Origin: Lachnoclostridium sp. An169 | GTDB lineage: Bacteria > Bacillota > Clostridia > Lachnospirales > Lachnospiraceae | Assembly (NCBI RefSeq): GCF_002160525.1 | Contig: NZ_NFKT01000002.1 | Span: 1 to 64,000, forward strand | Reading direction: 5' to 3' | Length of the DNA stretch: 64,000 nt | In this document: in pieces, positions 17,990-26,528 of the stretch | Layout: each line of letters opens with the position of its first letter | Numbering within the stretch: position 1 is the first letter of the stretch | Program-made: the position numbers and the translations under genes | The notes under the pieces: model-generated | The model's input: the letters and a program-made list of their open reading frames with translations, nothing else | What the model was told of the DNA's origin: nothing | Database searches by the model: none

Positions 17990-18015
17990 ATATTCATATA
18001 AAACATGCTTGTCAA
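17987..18015 (-). promoter_or_regulatory. Consensus sigma-A promoter for the GntR-ABC module
   Basis: On the minus strand, TTGACA (18015-18010) and TATAAT (17992-17987) are both perfect consensus and separated by exactly 17 bases. Such a strong promoter needs a repressor, in line with the overlapping palindrome. Confidence 0.8.
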
Positions 18016-18199
18016 TAGAGTAGGGGGGTTTTTCAATGGAAAAATGCCGGGATTTCATCTGATTGCTTCGGCGATATTATGGACGATAGTACAGCTTCTA
18101 TATTAAAATTGTCTTTGCCATAACAGTACCTCCACTATTTGGACAACAGTGCGTCATACAAAAATGGAGTTTTGGTGGAGTAAAAAATTTTTTAAAAAA

Positions 18200-18243
18200 T
18201 TAGCACTCAGATCTTGACTTGGCTAACATCTACGTGCTATATT
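18200..18243 (+). promoter_or_regulatory. hsp20 promoter with a half-conserved CIRCE-like element
   Basis: TTGACT (18214-18219) and TATATT (18238-18243) are 18 bases apart. Overlapping the -35, TTAGCACTC (18200-18208) is a perfect left half of the HrcA-binding CIRCE element. After nine bases the right half is degenerate (CTTGGCTAA at 18218-18226 instead of GAGTGCTAA). This suggests weakened HrcA control or a decayed site. From 18016 to 18199 nothing convincing was seen. Confidence 0.55.
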
Positions 18244-18419
18244 ACAGCTAGAACAAAGGAAGAGGAACAAAAAGGAAGCCGGAAGGCTCCGGAATCCGAA
18301 TCCCGAGTTGCCATAGATCGCAACACTTGAGACAACTTCAGGAGTGCTGATGGCAGCTGCTTAAAGCAGTTCATAGATAATAATTTCAGAGGTTCAGTAT
18401 TTGAAAGGAGAAATGACTT
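18244..18419 (+). other. Long untranslated leader of hsp20
   Basis: About 170 bases separate the predicted promoter from the start codon. Several short self-complementary pieces occur (for example GTTGCCATAGATCGCAAC, and CAGCTGCTTAAAGCAG), but the final SD (AAAGGAG) sits in AT-rich, apparently open sequence. A heat-responsive leader is possible but not shown. No coding sequence is evident. Confidence 0.35.
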
Positions 18420-18869
18420 ATGTTAATGCCGAGTATTTTTGGAGAAAATTTGTTTGATGACTGGATGGATTTCCCGTTTGACAGAGAGTTCTGGGGAAAC
18501 AGGAACCCGTTGTATGGAAAGAATGCAAAGAATATAATGAAGACAGATATCCGCGAGCATGATACCGGATATGAACTGGATATTGATCTGCCCGGATTTA
18601 AGAAAGATGAGATCAATGTTGAGCTTGAGAATGGTTACCTGACGATCTCGGCTGCAAAAGGCCTGGATAAGGATGAGCAGGATAAGAAGGGCAAATATAT
18701 CAGGAAAGAGCGTTACGCAGGAGCTGCACAGAGAAGCTTCTATGTTGGTGATGCGGTAACCCAGGAAGATATCAAGGCGAAATTCGAGGATGGTATCCTG
18801 AGACTGAGCATCCCGAAGAAAGATGCACAGGCTGTGGAGACGAAGAAGTCCATTGCCATTGAGGGATAA
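18420..18869 (+). CDS. Hsp20 / alpha-crystallin small heat shock protein
   Basis: ATP-independent cytoplasmic chaperone that binds unfolding proteins in large oligomers. The 149-residue protein has the usual short N-terminal arm (LMPSIFGENLFDDWMDFPF) and the alpha-crystallin domain from about residue 40 (MKTDIREHDTGYELDIDLPG). It ends with the GILRLSIPKK motif; the I-x-I/V-type tail needed for oligomerisation is weak (SIAIEG). AAAGGAG precedes the start. It is a single gene with its own promoter and terminator. Confidence 0.95.
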   Translation: MLMPSIFGENLFDDWMDFPFDREFWGNRNPLYGKNAKNIMKTDIREHDTGYELDIDLPGFKKDEINVELENGYLTISAAKGLDKDEQDKKGKYIRKERYAGAAQRSFYVGDAVTQEDIKAKFEDGILRLSIPKKDAQAVETKKSIAIEG

Positions 18870-18975
18870 TCCTTTCAGAGCATGTGATTCCCCGGTAAGG
18901 GGAAGCGGGCCGGCACAGGCAGTGTGCCGGCTCAACAAGAGATAAGCTGTGGCAATCGTATAATAAAGAGACGGG

Positions 18976-19014
18976 CCCGGTACGGACAGAGAACCGTACC
19001 GGGTCTGTTTTTTT
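18976..19014 (+). terminator. Intrinsic terminator after hsp20
   Basis: Stem CCCGGTACGG (18976-18985) with CCGTACCGGG (18994-19003), an eight-base loop, then a T-tract reaching 19014. An additional GC-rich hairpin without a T-tract lies just upstream, at about 18909-18930. Confidence 0.88.
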
Positions 19015-19150
19015 GAACATTTTTCGGAAATGTGTGCGGAAACCTACAAACAAAATAAGCTGTACGAATTATTTTTTAACTGATAGCATTTTCCGCGGAC
19101 AGTGCTATAATAGAGCGGAAAGGCACAGAAGAAAGAAGGAACGGGGAACT

Positions 19151-20491
19151 ATGGCAACAGACATGACAGAGGGCAGAATACTGCCTCAGCTGACGGGATT
19201 TACAATTCCGCTTATTCTGGGAAATCTTTTTCAGCTTACATATAATGCAGCGGACTCGGTGATCGTGGGAAAATTTGTGGGAGACGACGCTCTGGCAGCA
19301 GTTGGAACCGCAGGACCGGTCATGAATATGATAATTCTTTTTATCAGCGGAATGTGTATGGGCGCGGGAATTCTCATGAGCACCCAGTACGGAGCGAAAA
19401 AATATGACCAGCTGGAACGGCAGATCAGCACTACGATGCTTGGCGGAATCGGATTTTCCCTTGTGATTACGCTGCTTCTGCTGATTCTGGCGCATCCGCT
19501 GCTTTTGCTGCTCCAGGTGCCCTCGGATATCATCGGACCGTCCGCGGTGTATCTGCGCATCGTGTTTGCCGGTCTGATATTTACATTTGTCTATAACTTC
19601 TTTTCCAATACACTGCGGGCTCTGGGGGACAGTAAGATTCCCCTTTATTTCCTGATTATCAGCGCCTTCCTCAATGTGGTGCTGGATCTGCTCTTTGTCG
19701 TGGCATTTCAGTGGGGCGTGCCGGGAAGTGCGCTGGCTACAGTGCTCAGCGAAGCGCTCTGCTGCCTGTTCTGCCTGGCTTATATCAGAAAAAGAGTGCC
19801 GCTGCTCTGTCTGGGGAGAAAGTGGAAGGTGTTTGACCGGTCCGTACTGGGACGTACAGTTTCCTACGGCATCACAAGCGCCCTGCAGCAGATGTGTGTG
19901 CAGTTGGGAAAGATCTGTGTTCAGACGGTTGTAAATGTTCAGGGAGTGGAATTTATTGCCGCTTTCACCGCCATCAACCGGGTGGATGATTTCGCCATGA
20001 CGCCCCAGCAGAATATCGCCCACGCCTCGACCACCTTTATGGCGCAGAACAGAGGCGCGGGAAAAATGGCGAGGATGAAGAGAGGGTATCTCTGCTCCAT
20101 CCTCCTGGAGGCCGCCTATACGGCAGTCGTGCTTGTGATTGTATTCGTCTTTTCAAGACAGATCATGGAAATGTTTGTGGGAGAAGATTCGGAGGAAGTT
20201 GTGACTCTGGGAATCTCCTATCTGCAGCTGATCGCCTTTATGTATGTGATGCCCGCGGCGACGAACATTATCCAGGGCTTTTTCCGCGGTCTGGGCGACC
20301 TGAAAGTGACCCTGATCAGTACAGTCCTGAATATGGCGGTCCGTTTCCTGGCCGCCTGGATCATGACCCATATCCTCGGCGGCGGATTCGACCGGCTTGC
20401 CTGGGCGAATTTCTGCGGTTGGGTGGCAATGCTGCTGTTCCAGGTGCCCATGATTACAGTCCGGTGGAGGAAGCTGTTTCCGCGATTTTAA
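19151..20491 (+). CDS. MATE-family multidrug / cation exporter
   Basis: Twelve-segment inner-membrane antiporter of the MATE family, NorM/DinF-like branch, which expels cationic compounds using Na+ or H+. The N-terminal half begins GRILPQLTGFTIPLILGNLF and contains YNAADSVIVGKFVGDDALAAVG, a family hallmark. The second half repeats the fold with FAMTPQQNIAHASTTFMAQN. The ATG at 19151 is chosen because the MATE fold begins there and an AAGAAGGAACGG site precedes it; the frame upstream is not protein-like. A TATAAT at 19106-19111 may be its -10 box. It converges with the next gene, overlapping four bases at the 3' ends. Confidence 0.94.
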   Translation: MATDMTEGRILPQLTGFTIPLILGNLFQLTYNAADSVIVGKFVGDDALAAVGTAGPVMNMIILFISGMCMGAGILMSTQYGAKKYDQLERQISTTMLGGIGFSLVITLLLLILAHPLLLLLQVPSDIIGPSAVYLRIVFAGLIFTFVYNFFSNTLRALGDSKIPLYFLIISAFLNVVLDLLFVVAFQWGVPGSALATVLSEALCCLFCLAYIRKRVPLLCLGRKWKVFDRSVLGRTVSYGITSALQQMCVQLGKICVQTVVNVQGVEFIAAFTAINRVDDFAMTPQQNIAHASTTFMAQNRGAGKMARMKRGYLCSILLEAAYTAVVLVIVFVFSRQIMEMFVGEDSEEVVTLGISYLQLIAFMYVMPAATNIIQGFFRGLGDLKVTLISTVLNMAVRFLAAWIMTHILGGGFDRLAWANFCGWVAMLLFQVPMITVRWRKLFPRF

Positions 20492-22170
20492 TCCCGCTTA
20501 CATTTTATCAGGCATCTCTTCCCGCGGAATGCAGCGCCGTAGCAGAGTATTTTTTCATAGCCCTCAGTGAAATATTTCCGGGCGTATTCTTTCTTTTCAA
20601 TCTGCTGCAGGGCTTCATCGCACTCTTTATCCAGAAGTTCTTCGCTGTGGGACCATTTCGCTTCGATAATGATGACGCGGCGGTTCTGCCGGTCGGTGAC
20701 GACAATATCTGCCCGCCCGGTGCCCTGTTCGGAGTTGGATTTTACCTCGTATCCTGCACCGGAGAACAGCCCGGTGAGGAAAGCATGGTAATAGTCTTCT
20801 TTATAATCAAAATAGCTGATTGTATCAAAAAGAATATCTGTTACATCCTTTGTCAGGTCAATGTCGTTGCCATTCCACCACTTTTCAAAAAATTCCTGGC
20901 GGTCTCTTGACTCAACAGTATCTGTAAACCACTGTTTTACGGTATCTGCAAATATGGTTTTCACTTCCTCGTTTGGAATCCGCAGGTTCATCATTCCGTC
21001 CGAAACAGATTCGCCCGCAGAACCGGAATCCGGAGCCTTGGTCAGATAACCGGTGAGATAGAGAATGCTCCAGAGATAATCTTCGGAAGAATTTGCGTTA
21101 TCATAATTCAGATCCTCGATAATCGGTTCCCGGATAATGCCGCCTGCAAGCAGAGTCTCGAATTTGCCGTTGACGGCATTGCTTTTTACATCTATAAATC
21201 TGCGGATAATATTGTTGTGGTTTGTGTCCCGCCAGTAATTACCGGGCTGTGCATCTGGCTTCCTGCCCAATGCGCGGAGATGGTTGATGACATCCCACGG
21301 ACAATAAACTTCTGTATTTCCGAAAAAGTAACCGTCATACCACCGCTTCATCTCCGACAGCCGATCGGAGAATCCGGCATCCGCAAGCATCCGGCAGACT
21401 TCCGGCTCAGTAAAGCCGAAGCAGCTGCTGTAGTGATCATCAGAAATCGAATTGGAGATGAAATTGTTGGCGCCGGTGAAAATGCTCTCTTTGGCAATGC
21501 GCAGGCATCCGGTCACTACGGCAAATTTAAGCGCAGGGTTTGATTTCCACGCCATGCCGAGGAACGTTTTGACAATATCGAGCATTTCTTTGTAATATCC
21601 GTGATCGCTGGCTTTCGCCAGGGGAACATTGTATTCATCGATAAGAAGGATTACATCCTGCCCATAGTGGGCTTTCATCATACGGGTCAGGACGAAGAGT
21701 GAGGTCCGTATGTCCGTTTTTTCTCCGGTCTGTTCCAACAGGCGCAGAAACCGTTTTTTATCTGTATCGGAGACGTTCCGGCTGTTGAGCAGATAGCGGT
21801 GCTCTTCGCAGAGGGATGCGATGGTAAAACAGATCATGTTGTATGCATCCTCAAAGGTTTCCCCATCGATATCTTTCAGTGTCAGGAAGAGAACCGGCCA
21901 CTTATTGAGCCATTTTCCGCAGAGTTCTTCCATCTCGGAGACTGCAAGACCTTTAAATAATTCTGTGGAGTCGAAACGGATGTCAAAAAATTCTGCCAGC
22001 ATACTCATGGCAAGTGTTTTTCCGAAACGGCGTGGTCTTGTGATCAGATTTACGGAGAATGTTTCACTCAGCAGCTCTGCTACAAAAGGGGTTTTATCGA
22101 CATAATAGCAGTTGCTTTCCCGTACTTTTCTGAAATCGTCAATTCCATATGGCAGATTAATCATAGTCAT
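20488..22170 (-). CDS. AAA-ATPase-like / PD-(D/E)XK nuclease-domain protein (DUF1703 group)
   Basis: Two-domain protein of 560 residues common in gut Firmicutes and Bacteroidetes. The N-terminal AAA-like domain opens YGIDDFRKVRESNCYYVDKT, and its nucleotide-binding loop is in LITRPRRFGKTLAMSMLAEF; VILLIDEYNVPL is a Walker B-like strand. The C-terminal domain (PDDEXK_9) has GRADIVVTDRQNRRVIIIEAK, carrying the D and E-x-K of the nuclease fold. The biological role is not known; some related families are tied to mobile DNA or defence. A relative lies at 61772-63328. Confidence 0.88.
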   Translation of the reverse strand: MTMINLPYGIDDFRKVRESNCYYVDKTPFVAELLSETFSVNLITRPRRFGKTLAMSMLAEFFDIRFDSTELFKGLAVSEMEELCGKWLNKWPVLFLTLKDIDGETFEDAYNMICFTIASLCEEHRYLLNSRNVSDTDKKRFLRLLEQTGEKTDIRTSLFVLTRMMKAHYGQDVILLIDEYNVPLAKASDHGYYKEMLDIVKTFLGMAWKSNPALKFAVVTGCLRIAKESIFTGANNFISNSISDDHYSSCFGFTEPEVCRMLADAGFSDRLSEMKRWYDGYFFGNTEVYCPWDVINHLRALGRKPDAQPGNYWRDTNHNNIIRRFIDVKSNAVNGKFETLLAGGIIREPIIEDLNYDNANSSEDYLWSILYLTGYLTKAPDSGSAGESVSDGMMNLRIPNEEVKTIFADTVKQWFTDTVESRDRQEFFEKWWNGNDIDLTKDVTDILFDTISYFDYKEDYYHAFLTGLFSGAGYEVKSNSEQGTGRADIVVTDRQNRRVIIIEAKWSHSEELLDKECDEALQQIEKKEYARKYFTEGYEKILCYGAAFRGKRCLIKCKRD

Positions 22171-22297
22171 AAGCGCGTCCCCTTTTTTGAGAATTCCTTC
22201 AAATAGATAAAGTTATTTGTTTATTAATCCAAAATCACTTCTGTATCTGAAATTGTATCCCCATCTTCCCGCACTGTAAAGTTTTTTCACGCCTCTT

Positions 22298-22930
22298 TCA
22301 CGCTTCCTCCTTCACATAATAAGGAAAGATCTTCTTCACAAAGATATGCGAAGCTGCCAGCGCTGTCCCGGAGAATCCGACCAGGAGCAGGATGAAGGAG
22401 AAGAGGGCGCCCGCGATCCCCGGAAGGAAGAAAAATCCTGCAACAGGGATGGCGTTGATGATCAGGATCAGAACCGTCCAGGGCAGATGGCGGATGGGCA
22501 GGAGGACGGCATTTCTGGCAATGGTTTTCACATCGTTGTCGAATCTTGCCTGGAGCGGGAACACGTAGGTCAGGCTCATCACCCATATAAAGAGAACCAC
22601 ACCGATCAGATAGCGGAAGAAGAGAAAGCTCCCTCCCATTTTCCCGGATACGAGGAAGTCCGCGATCAGAAACACGCCGATCAGGGCATAGATGACCCAG
22701 AGGATGGTGGCGTTCTTAAAGTTGGACTTGAAACTGCTCCAGTAGCTTTTGAAAACATAGGACTCCTGATTCTTTACCATTTTCAGGGTGACGCTGTACA
22801 GGGCGGTCATGTTTGCGCCTATGGTGATGATGGGGATGGACGTGACGAGGAACATCAGGTTCATCGCCACCAGATCGTAAAGTTTTGTCATGGTAACCGC
22901 GAATTTCCCTTCCGGGTCAAACAGTCTCAT
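22298..22930 (-). CDS. YesL-family (DUF624) membrane protein
   Basis: Small integral membrane protein of 210 residues with about five hydrophobic segments (MFLVTSIPIITIGANMTALY, then IYALIGVFLIADFLV). It resembles Bacillus YesL, which is encoded with YesM/YesN and sugar ABC genes. The role of YesL is unknown; its constant company suggests a part in sensing or in transporter function. It follows the response regulator by 37 bases on the minus strand and ends the operon. The start (ATGAGACTG) begins MRLFDPEGKF, as usual in the family. Confidence 0.85.
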   Translation of the reverse strand: MRLFDPEGKFAVTMTKLYDLVAMNLMFLVTSIPIITIGANMTALYSVTLKMVKNQESYVFKSYWSSFKSNFKNATILWVIYALIGVFLIADFLVSGKMGGSFLFFRYLIGVVLFIWVMSLTYVFPLQARFDNDVKTIARNAVLLPIRHLPWTVLILIINAIPVAGFFFLPGIAGALFSFILLLVGFSGTALAASHIFVKKIFPYYVKEEA

Positions 22931-22967
22931 ATCGATACCTCTTTTCTTACTTTTTTGTCTCAGTCAC

Positions 22968-24500
22968 TCATTTTTTTGTCTCAGTCATTTTCTGAATATA
23001 TTCCTTCGGCGTCATTCCGGTAAATTTCTTAAACAGATGGCTGAAATACTGGGGGTTATTCCCGCAACCAACCTGTTCCGCCACGGAGTAGATCTTCTCC
23101 GTGTCGCACTGGAGGAGGAGCTGCTTTGCGCGCTCGATCCGCAGCCCGTTTAAGTAGGCCGAGAACTTGGTGCCGGTCTGGAGCATGAACTGGCGGCTTA
23201 CATAATCCACGTTCATGAAGAGCTGTGTCTCCACGATCCATTTCAGCGTCAGGTTGGGATCCGCGATATGCTTCTTCGTATAGTCCATAATCTCCTGGAT
23301 AAAAGGCTTGTATTTCCCTTCCTCCCCAGCCGGTTTCCCGAAGAGAGAGTCCAGTTTTTCAAAAAGGAATGAGCAGATCTCTTCTGTAGTGCTTTTACTG
23401 CTCACAGACGCCATGAATTCCGTGATATCTGCCGCGGAATAGTTGGAGTTATTCTGCATTGCCTTCATCAGGATGCTTCCGGTGAGCGCCTGCAGAAGAT
23501 CTTTATTCTTGATGCCGGAGATGATGTTCCGGATCTCGCTTATGTACTGCACCCGTGTCTCTTCATTTTCTGCGTGGGACAGGCTGTCGGCAAGATCGGT
23601 GATCTGCCGGAAGAGGGAGGCGTAGTTGTAGATCGTGGTACTCTGATCCTGCGAGTAAAGGGAAATGGTCTCATACCGTTTGACTCTGCCGCAGAGTGTC
23701 TCAAGCAGAGAGAGAAGGCTGGAGCACTCCGTTCGGTCGTACACGCACATGCCGGGATGGGCGCCGAAGTCCACAGTTTTGAGAAGGCGGTCCATCAGAT
23801 CCAGGTCAATTCCGTTATCCGGCGTGAAAAAAGCAAGGGTATTTTTAACATATACATAGGTAAAACTGCAGCCCAACCCGTTGGCGGCAGTCAGTTCCCG
23901 GATGTGGTCGATACACTTCTGTACATACTCCTCCTCCAGAAAGTAGAGGTAGCAGAGCTGGTAAGGGGTATGGTAGAAGTCCAGAGCCCTCCCGAAAATT
24001 GCGGGAAGATTCTCAAGGCTCTGGCCGGAGGGCAGGGCGCGCAGGAAGATGTGGTAGATCAGGTCCGTGCGGAGCAGGCCGCCTTCTCCGGCGGAATCCG
24101 GCAGATCCCCGCGCATTTCCAGATTCCGGTAGTGCTCTTTTACGGCGTCCTGAACTGCATTGATAATCTCCTGTTCGTTGCATGGCTTCAGAATATAGTG
24201 TTTGATTCCGTACCGCATTGCCTCCCGGGCATAGTCAAACTCGTCGTACCCGGAGAGGATGATGAACTGGATGTCGTCATGGTTCTGGGTGATCCGGTGG
24301 ATCAGTTCCAGACCGGAGAGTTTTGGCATGCGGATATCGGTGAGCACGATATCCGGGTACTCGTCCAGAATGGCGTCGTAGGCTTCCAGCCCGTCCTTGC
24401 AGACGGCGACAACCTCGATCCCCAGACTTTTCCAGTCAATAATGTTGCAGATGGTTTCGCGGATGATTTTTTCATCATCGGCGATGAGCAGACGTATCAT
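22968..24500 (-). CDS. YesN-type response regulator, REC plus AraC HTH
   Basis: Output half of a two-component system. The receiver domain starts MIRLLIADDEKIIRETICN, with phospho-acceptor Asp55 in VLTDIRMP and Lys in ILKP. A roughly 280-residue middle region is poorly conserved, and two AraC helix-turn-helix motifs end the protein (LKWIVETQLFMNVDYVSRQF and IYSVAEQVGCGNNPQYFSHL). It overlaps the upstream kinase gene by four bases. The operon diverges from the sugar ABC importer at 26529, which is the likely target. Confidence 0.93.
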   Translation of the reverse strand: MIRLLIADDEKIIRETICNIIDWKSLGIEVVAVCKDGLEAYDAILDEYPDIVLTDIRMPKLSGLELIHRITQNHDDIQFIILSGYDEFDYAREAMRYGIKHYILKPCNEQEIINAVQDAVKEHYRNLEMRGDLPDSAGEGGLLRTDLIYHIFLRALPSGQSLENLPAIFGRALDFYHTPYQLCYLYFLEEEYVQKCIDHIRELTAANGLGCSFTYVYVKNTLAFFTPDNGIDLDLMDRLLKTVDFGAHPGMCVYDRTECSSLLSLLETLCGRVKRYETISLYSQDQSTTIYNYASLFRQITDLADSLSHAENEETRVQYISEIRNIISGIKNKDLLQALTGSILMKAMQNNSNYSAADITEFMASVSSKSTTEEICSFLFEKLDSLFGKPAGEEGKYKPFIQEIMDYTKKHIADPNLTLKWIVETQLFMNVDYVSRQFMLQTGTKFSAYLNGLRIERAKQLLLQCDTEKIYSVAEQVGCGNNPQYFSHLFKKFTGMTPKEYIQKMTETKK

Positions 24501-26269
24501 TTGTTTTCCTCCTTTGTGGTGTGCGGAACGGAGATCTTCACCACAGCGAACCCGTCCTCGTTATAGAATTTGAGACGGAAGCGCTGCCCGAAAGTCAGGT
24601 TCAGCCTCTGGTACACGTTCAGGATGCCGATCCCGAATCCGTGCGGGGTGATCTCCCCGGTTCTCAGTTTTTCCAGGAGATCAGGGTCGAAGGACGACCC
24701 GGTGTTTGCCAGTGTGATTTCCACCCAGTACTCCGTGACAACAGCGGAGATACGGATCAGACAGTCGTCGCTGTCCGCTTCAACCGTGTAGCGGATGGCG
24801 TTTTCCGCCAGGGGCTGCAGGGTGAACTTGGGCAGATAGACCTGCCGCAGTTCTTCGGGGACGTTCACCTCAAAGGAGAGTGCGTCTTCATAGCGGATCT
24901 GCTGTATGGTCATATAATAGCCGACCAGGTCCAGCTCCTGCCCCAGGTTGGAGTCCTTGTTGCGGCTGCTTAAGGTAATGCGGAGAAGCTTGCCGAGCGC
25001 TTCGGTCATACTCGAGATTTCTCCGTCTTTCAGCATCTTTGCCCGCCAGTTGATGGACTGGAGCGTGTTGTACAGAAAATGCGGGTTGATCTGCATCTCC
25101 AGGGCTCTTAACTGGGAATCTTTTGCGGCCAGCTTTGTCTCATAGTTCTCGCGGATCAGGGAGCGGATTTCCGTGGCCATGGAATCAAACTGCTGATGGA
25201 GCAGACCGATCTCGTCGGTGCGGTGTTCATAGGAATAGGGCACTTCGGCGATCTTGAAATCCTTGTTTCCAAAAGCTTTGATTTTTATCATAAGTGTGTC
25301 AAAATGGATCATAATGGGCTTGATAAGCCGCTTGGTCAGCACGATGCACATACATACCGCAATCAGCAGTACCAGGAAGAACATTGACTGGAAAAAGCGC
25401 AGGCTGTTGTACATCTCTTCATAGGAGGAGAGGCAGTAGTAATCCCATCCTGTGGCGCTGATCCTGCCGGGGACGATGAAGTACTGCTCACCGCCGACTT
25501 TCTGTATGCTGTAAGAGGATCCGGAGGAAGGAAACGCGGAAAGATCATCCGCGGTCAGTCCCTTCATGGAATCAGGGGCATACAGAATCTGCCGGTCATT
25601 TCGAAGGAGATACGATGTGGAGCTGTTGCGGCTGTTCCCGGAAGAAATATCCTCCATCATTTCATTCAGGTCGATGTTCACGATCAGGACGCCGATTTCA
25701 TCCAGACGCATATATTCGATCCGCCGGATGATCCTTACAAGGTAGATACCGTAAGTATCGCTGTAGTCCGTAATCCATGTCACGCCGCCTTTTTGTTCCC
25801 GGGCTTTTTCGATGAGTTCGTTTTCCATGTCGCTGGGCATGATATTGGAATCGGAGCTGTAGGAGCTGACGGTATAATTTTTGGAAATTACTTTGATGTA
25901 ATTGACATAGTGTTCCCGGTATCTCTGATAATAAGTTTCCAGCGTGGAGTGAATATCGGAGTATGCGTCCGGAGGAGTCCTGCCGTCATCGGCGTCCTGG
26001 GTAGCTGCAAGGGCATCCTGGATCGTCGAGTCAGCGATCAGAAAATCGGACATGCCGGATGCTGCGTTCAGGGAGTTGGAGATATCCCGGGACGAGTAGG
26101 AGAGCAGGTCAGCCGAAGTCTCATAGAGCATCTGGTTGTCCACCCGGACGATAAGCAGGAAACCGGTGAGTATAATGATGGCAAGCAGGAAGATGCCGGG
26201 AAGGAGTATGACCAGGATTTTTTTGGAAAGCGGCGCGTTCCGCATTTTGTCTGCTAATGTATGAAACAT
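24497..26269 (-). CDS. YesM-type sensor histidine kinase
   Basis: Membrane sensor kinase of 590 residues. The first membrane segment is near residues 18-40 (ILVILLPGIFLLAIIILTGF), followed by a dCACHE-like extracellular domain of about 260 residues. A second segment (SMFFLVLLIAVCMCIVL) leads into HAMP. The phospho-acceptor His is in NPHFLYNTLQSINWRA, and the ATP-binding site includes PLAENAIRYTVE and HGFGIGILNVYQRL. It likely senses an extracellular oligosaccharide or loaded binding protein and activates the adjacent ABC importer through its partner regulator. Confidence 0.94.
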   Translation of the reverse strand: MFHTLADKMRNAPLSKKILVILLPGIFLLAIIILTGFLLIVRVDNQMLYETSADLLSYSSRDISNSLNAASGMSDFLIADSTIQDALAATQDADDGRTPPDAYSDIHSTLETYYQRYREHYVNYIKVISKNYTVSSYSSDSNIMPSDMENELIEKAREQKGGVTWITDYSDTYGIYLVRIIRRIEYMRLDEIGVLIVNIDLNEMMEDISSGNSRNSSTSYLLRNDRQILYAPDSMKGLTADDLSAFPSSGSSYSIQKVGGEQYFIVPGRISATGWDYYCLSSYEEMYNSLRFFQSMFFLVLLIAVCMCIVLTKRLIKPIMIHFDTLMIKIKAFGNKDFKIAEVPYSYEHRTDEIGLLHQQFDSMATEIRSLIRENYETKLAAKDSQLRALEMQINPHFLYNTLQSINWRAKMLKDGEISSMTEALGKLLRITLSSRNKDSNLGQELDLVGYYMTIQQIRYEDALSFEVNVPEELRQVYLPKFTLQPLAENAIRYTVEADSDDCLIRISAVVTEYWVEITLANTGSSFDPDLLEKLRTGEITPHGFGIGILNVYQRLNLTFGQRFRLKFYNEDGFAVVKISVPHTTKEENK

Positions 26270-26413
26270 GGATTTTATCTGCCTTTCACTACGGTTTGCA
26301 CGAAACAGGGACGCCTCTTTACAGCCGGGAAATTTATCTCCCTGTCTGATGCTACCTTATTTTAATATAAGAAAACTGCAAGAGCAAGCGAACTGAAAAA
26401 AAACAAGGTTTCG

Positions 26414-26467
26414 TGTAAACGGTACTAGGTTTTGTTTATTTAAACCCGGTCTTTTGGAGTGTATAAT
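26414..26467 (+). promoter_or_regulatory. Candidate promoter region of the sugar ABC operon with a cre-like site
   Basis: TATAAT at 26462-26467 is a good -10; the matching -35 (TTTAAA, 26439-26444) is poor, as expected for an activator-dependent promoter. Upstream, 26414-26427 (TGTAAACGGTACTA) differs by one essential base from the CcpA cre consensus, so carbon catabolite control is possible. Confidence 0.4.
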
Positions 26468-26528
26468 CTGTTTCAGAAACAAGCTCAGGAAAGGAAAAAC
26501 ACCTGAGAAAAGAAAGGAGAATGTATTT

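Noticed and set aside
18033..18140. Short minus-strand open stretch of about 30 codons with a GGAGG-like sequence nearby
   Set aside because: The ATG following the GGAGG site is in a frame that stops after seven codons; the longer frame has no start codon and no recognisable protein.
20488..22170. Defence-island or phage call based on the nuclease-like domain
   Set aside because: No integrase, restriction or phage genes are adjacent; the family is widespread in ordinary chromosomal positions.
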